Assembly (NCBI GenBank): GCA_027031685.1
Contig: JALVPS010000070.1
Coordinates: forward strand, 1 to 6,793
Origin: Gammaproteobacteria bacterium
GTDB lineage: Bacteria; Pseudomonadota; Gammaproteobacteria; UWMA-0217
Direction of reading: 5' to 3'
Length of the DNA: 6,793 nucleotides
Below the pieces are notes generated by a model. That model worked only from the letters and a program-made list of their open reading frames with translations, searched no databases and was not told where the DNA came from. The position numbers and the translations under genes are program-made. Positions within the stretch are counted from its first letter, which is position 1; each line of letters begins with the position of its first letter. This document shows, one piece after another, positions 5,723 to 6,793 of this stretch.

Positions 5723-6355
5723 ATGTCCCTGTTCATCCGCCTCGCCAACCGCGCGCAGGACCTGCTCGACGCCACCCGCGCCGTGGACTTCCTTTCACCG
5801 CTGGCCCTGCGCCTGTACCTGGCGCCCATCTTCTGGGTGGCCGGGCTCAACAAGCTGTCCGATTTCGGCGCCACCGTGGAATGGTTCGGCAACCCCGACT
5901 GGGGCCTGGGCCTGCCCTTTCCGGCCGTCATGGCCGGCCTGGCCGCCGGCACCGAAGTGTTGGGCGCGCTGTTTCTGCTGTTCGGTTTCGCCGTGCGCTG
6001 GATCAGCGTGCCGCTCATGGTGACCATGGTGGTGGCCATCGTCACCGTGCACTGGCCCCACGGCTGGCAGGCCGTGGCCGACCCCATGTCCCCCTTCGCC
6101 TCCGACAGGCTCGGCCCGCTGGCCTTCGAGGACGCCAGCGGGGCCATGGAACGCCTGCAGCGCGCCCGCGAGATCCTGCAGACCCACGGCCACTACGACT
6201 GGCTCACCGAAAAGGGCGAGTTCGTCATCAGCAACAACGGCATGGAGTGGGCGGTGACCTACATGGTCATGCTGCTGGCCCTGTTCTTCCAGGGCGCCGG
6301 CCGCTGGGTGAGCGTGGACTACTGGCTGGCGTGCCGCTTCCGGTGGAAGGACTGA
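5723..6355 (+). CDS. DoxX-family integral membrane protein, HvfX-like
   Basis: 210 residues with four likely membrane helices (about 25-43, 66-88, 91-110, 173-192), the DoxX-type four-helix layout. A polar loop of about 60 residues lies between helices 3 and 4. Stretches such as LRLYLAPIFWVAGLNKL (29-45), WFGNPDWGLGLPFP (54-67) and WISVPLMVTMVVAI (93-106) resemble, from memory, the proteobacterial DoxX subgroup annotated as HvfX, linked to copper-binding RiPP (bufferin-type) clusters. None of the usual partners (precursor peptide, MNIO enzyme, HvfC-like protein) is in the window, so no symbol is given. DoxX proteins are generally tied to membrane quinone or redox and stress functions. Here the upstream neighbour is a flavin/Fe-S enzyme, consistent with but not proving a redox partnership. 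The subgroup assignment is less certain than the family. Confidence 0.87.
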   Translation: MSLFIRLANRAQDLLDATRAVDFLSPLALRLYLAPIFWVAGLNKLSDFGATVEWFGNPDWGLGLPFPAVMAGLAAGTEVLGALFLLFGFAVRWISVPLMVTMVVAIVTVHWPHGWQAVADPMSPFASDRLGPLAFEDASGAMERLQRAREILQTHGHYDWLTEKGEFVISNNGMEWAVTYMVMLLALFFQGAGRWVSVDYWLACRFRWKD

Positions 6356-6357
6356 GC

Positions 6358-6377
6358 GCGGCCGCCTTGCCGGCCGC
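6358..6377. terminator. GC-only hairpin between convergent genes, possible bidirectional terminator
   Basis: GCGGCCG and CGGCCGC form a perfect 7-bp stem around the loop CCTTGC. It starts 2 nt after the DoxX-gene stop and lies 12 nt beyond the tonB-type stop on the other strand. There is no T-run on either strand, so it is not a textbook intrinsic terminator. Its place in the 34-bp convergent gap is what suggests a role. Confidence 0.4.
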
Positions 6378-6389
6378 CCGCGCCCACCG

Positions 6390-6793
6390 TCAGCGCAGTG
6401 CGTAGCGTATGGGCAGCTCGAAGCGCCAGCGCGGGTGGTCCAGCTCGGCGGGAAAGGGTGGGAAACCGGCCACCTTGCGCACCGCGTTGAGGGCCGCCCG
6501 GTCCAGGCTGGGCTGGCCCGAGGACCGCACCACGGCCAGGTCCTCCAGGCGGCCCGCGCGGGTCAGGGTGAAGCCGACGGTCACCGTGCCCTCCAGTTGC
6601 CGGCGCCGGGCGCGGATCGGGTAGTACTGCTGGGCGGCGATGAGGGCGCGGATGCGGGCGCGGTAGCGGGCCAGCAGATCGCTCCGCGCGGCGGTGCGCG
6701 CCGGCGTTGCGGCAGTCGCGTTGGTCGGAGCCGGGGTCGGGTGTGCCGCCGCCTGGGGCACGGGGCGGGCCGTGGGCGCCGGCGGGCGGATAG
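6390..6793 (-). CDS. TonB-type energy transducer, C-terminal part (N-terminus beyond window edge)
   Basis: The frame is open from the right edge to a TGA at 6392-6390, giving 133 visible residues. The visible N-terminal part is a Pro/Ala-rich linker (IRPPAPTARP, HPTPAPT), typical of the periplasm-spanning region of TonB. A basic helix (DLLARYRARIRALI) and a TonB C-terminal domain follow: QQYYPIRARRRQLEGTVTVG, FTLTRAGRLEDLAVVRSSG, LDRAALNAV, FPPFPAEL and a final strand ELPIRYALR. This domain contacts TonB boxes of outer-membrane receptors and passes on proton-motive-force energy from ExbB/ExbD. A GTG at 6761 could be read as a start, but it lies inside the Pro-rich linker and would leave no membrane anchor, so the true start is off the window. 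It converges on the DoxX gene. No exbB, exbD or receptor gene is in view, so its cargo is unknown. Confidence 0.88.
   Translation of the reverse strand, partial: IRPPAPTARPVPQAAAHPTPAPTNATAATPARTAARSDLLARYRARIRALIAAQQYYPIRARRRQLEGTVTVGFTLTRAGRLEDLAVVRSSGQPSLDRAALNAVRKVAGFPPFPAELDHPRWRFELPIRYALR

Noticed and set aside
6390..6761. Short complete TonB-domain protein from GTG 6761
   Set aside because: The GTG is inside a Pro-rich linker that continues in frame to the window edge, so this is the tail of a longer TonB-type protein.

Overview
The window is very GC-rich, densely coded chromosomal DNA. The mix of genes (CHASE2 membrane cyclase, CRP-type regulator, exported FecR-domain protein, [3Fe-4S] glutamate-synthase-like protein, DoxX/HvfX-like protein, TonB) suggests a high-GC gammaproteobacterium, possibly a Chromatiales/Ectothiorhodospiraceae-like lineage. 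That placement is inferred from gene content and composition and is not proven. No rRNA, tRNA, CRISPR array, insertion sequence or phage gene is visible.

Layout, left to right. (1) An exported FecR-domain protein on the minus strand, cut by the left edge (838 down to 2). (2) A 232-bp gap (839-1070) with the best regulatory signal of the window: a CRP-like operator overlapping the -35 of a candidate minus-strand promoter reading toward fecR. (3) A 725-residue CHASE2-type class III nucleotide cyclase on the minus strand (3248 to 1071). (4) A 142-bp divergent gap. (5) A CRP-family regulator on the plus strand (3391-4038, GTG start). (6) A membrane-anchored FMN/[3Fe-4S] glutamate-synthase-family protein (4109-5683). 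(7) A DoxX-family membrane protein resembling the HvfX type (5723-6355), 39 bp after the previous stop and probably in the same transcript. (8) A short convergent gap with a GC-only hairpin. (9) The C-terminal part of a TonB-type energy transducer on the minus strand, open at the right edge (6793 to 6390).

How the parts may work together. A membrane cyclase with a periplasmic CHASE2 sensor lies head to head with a regulator that has a CRP-like nucleotide pocket and a CRP-type recognition helix. A CRP-like half-site pair sits about 42 bp upstream of a predicted start site for the neighbouring fecR gene. This looks like a local circuit: envelope signal, cyclic nucleotide, CRP-type regulator, exported FecR protein. 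The cyclase lacks the usual purine-specifying Lys and Asp/Thr residues (Asp528 and Arg595 instead), and the regulator has Leu where E. coli CRP has the adenine-contacting Thr127. The identity of the messenger is therefore an open question. The glutamate-synthase-like/DoxX pair looks like a membrane redox unit whose substrate cannot be read from the sequence.
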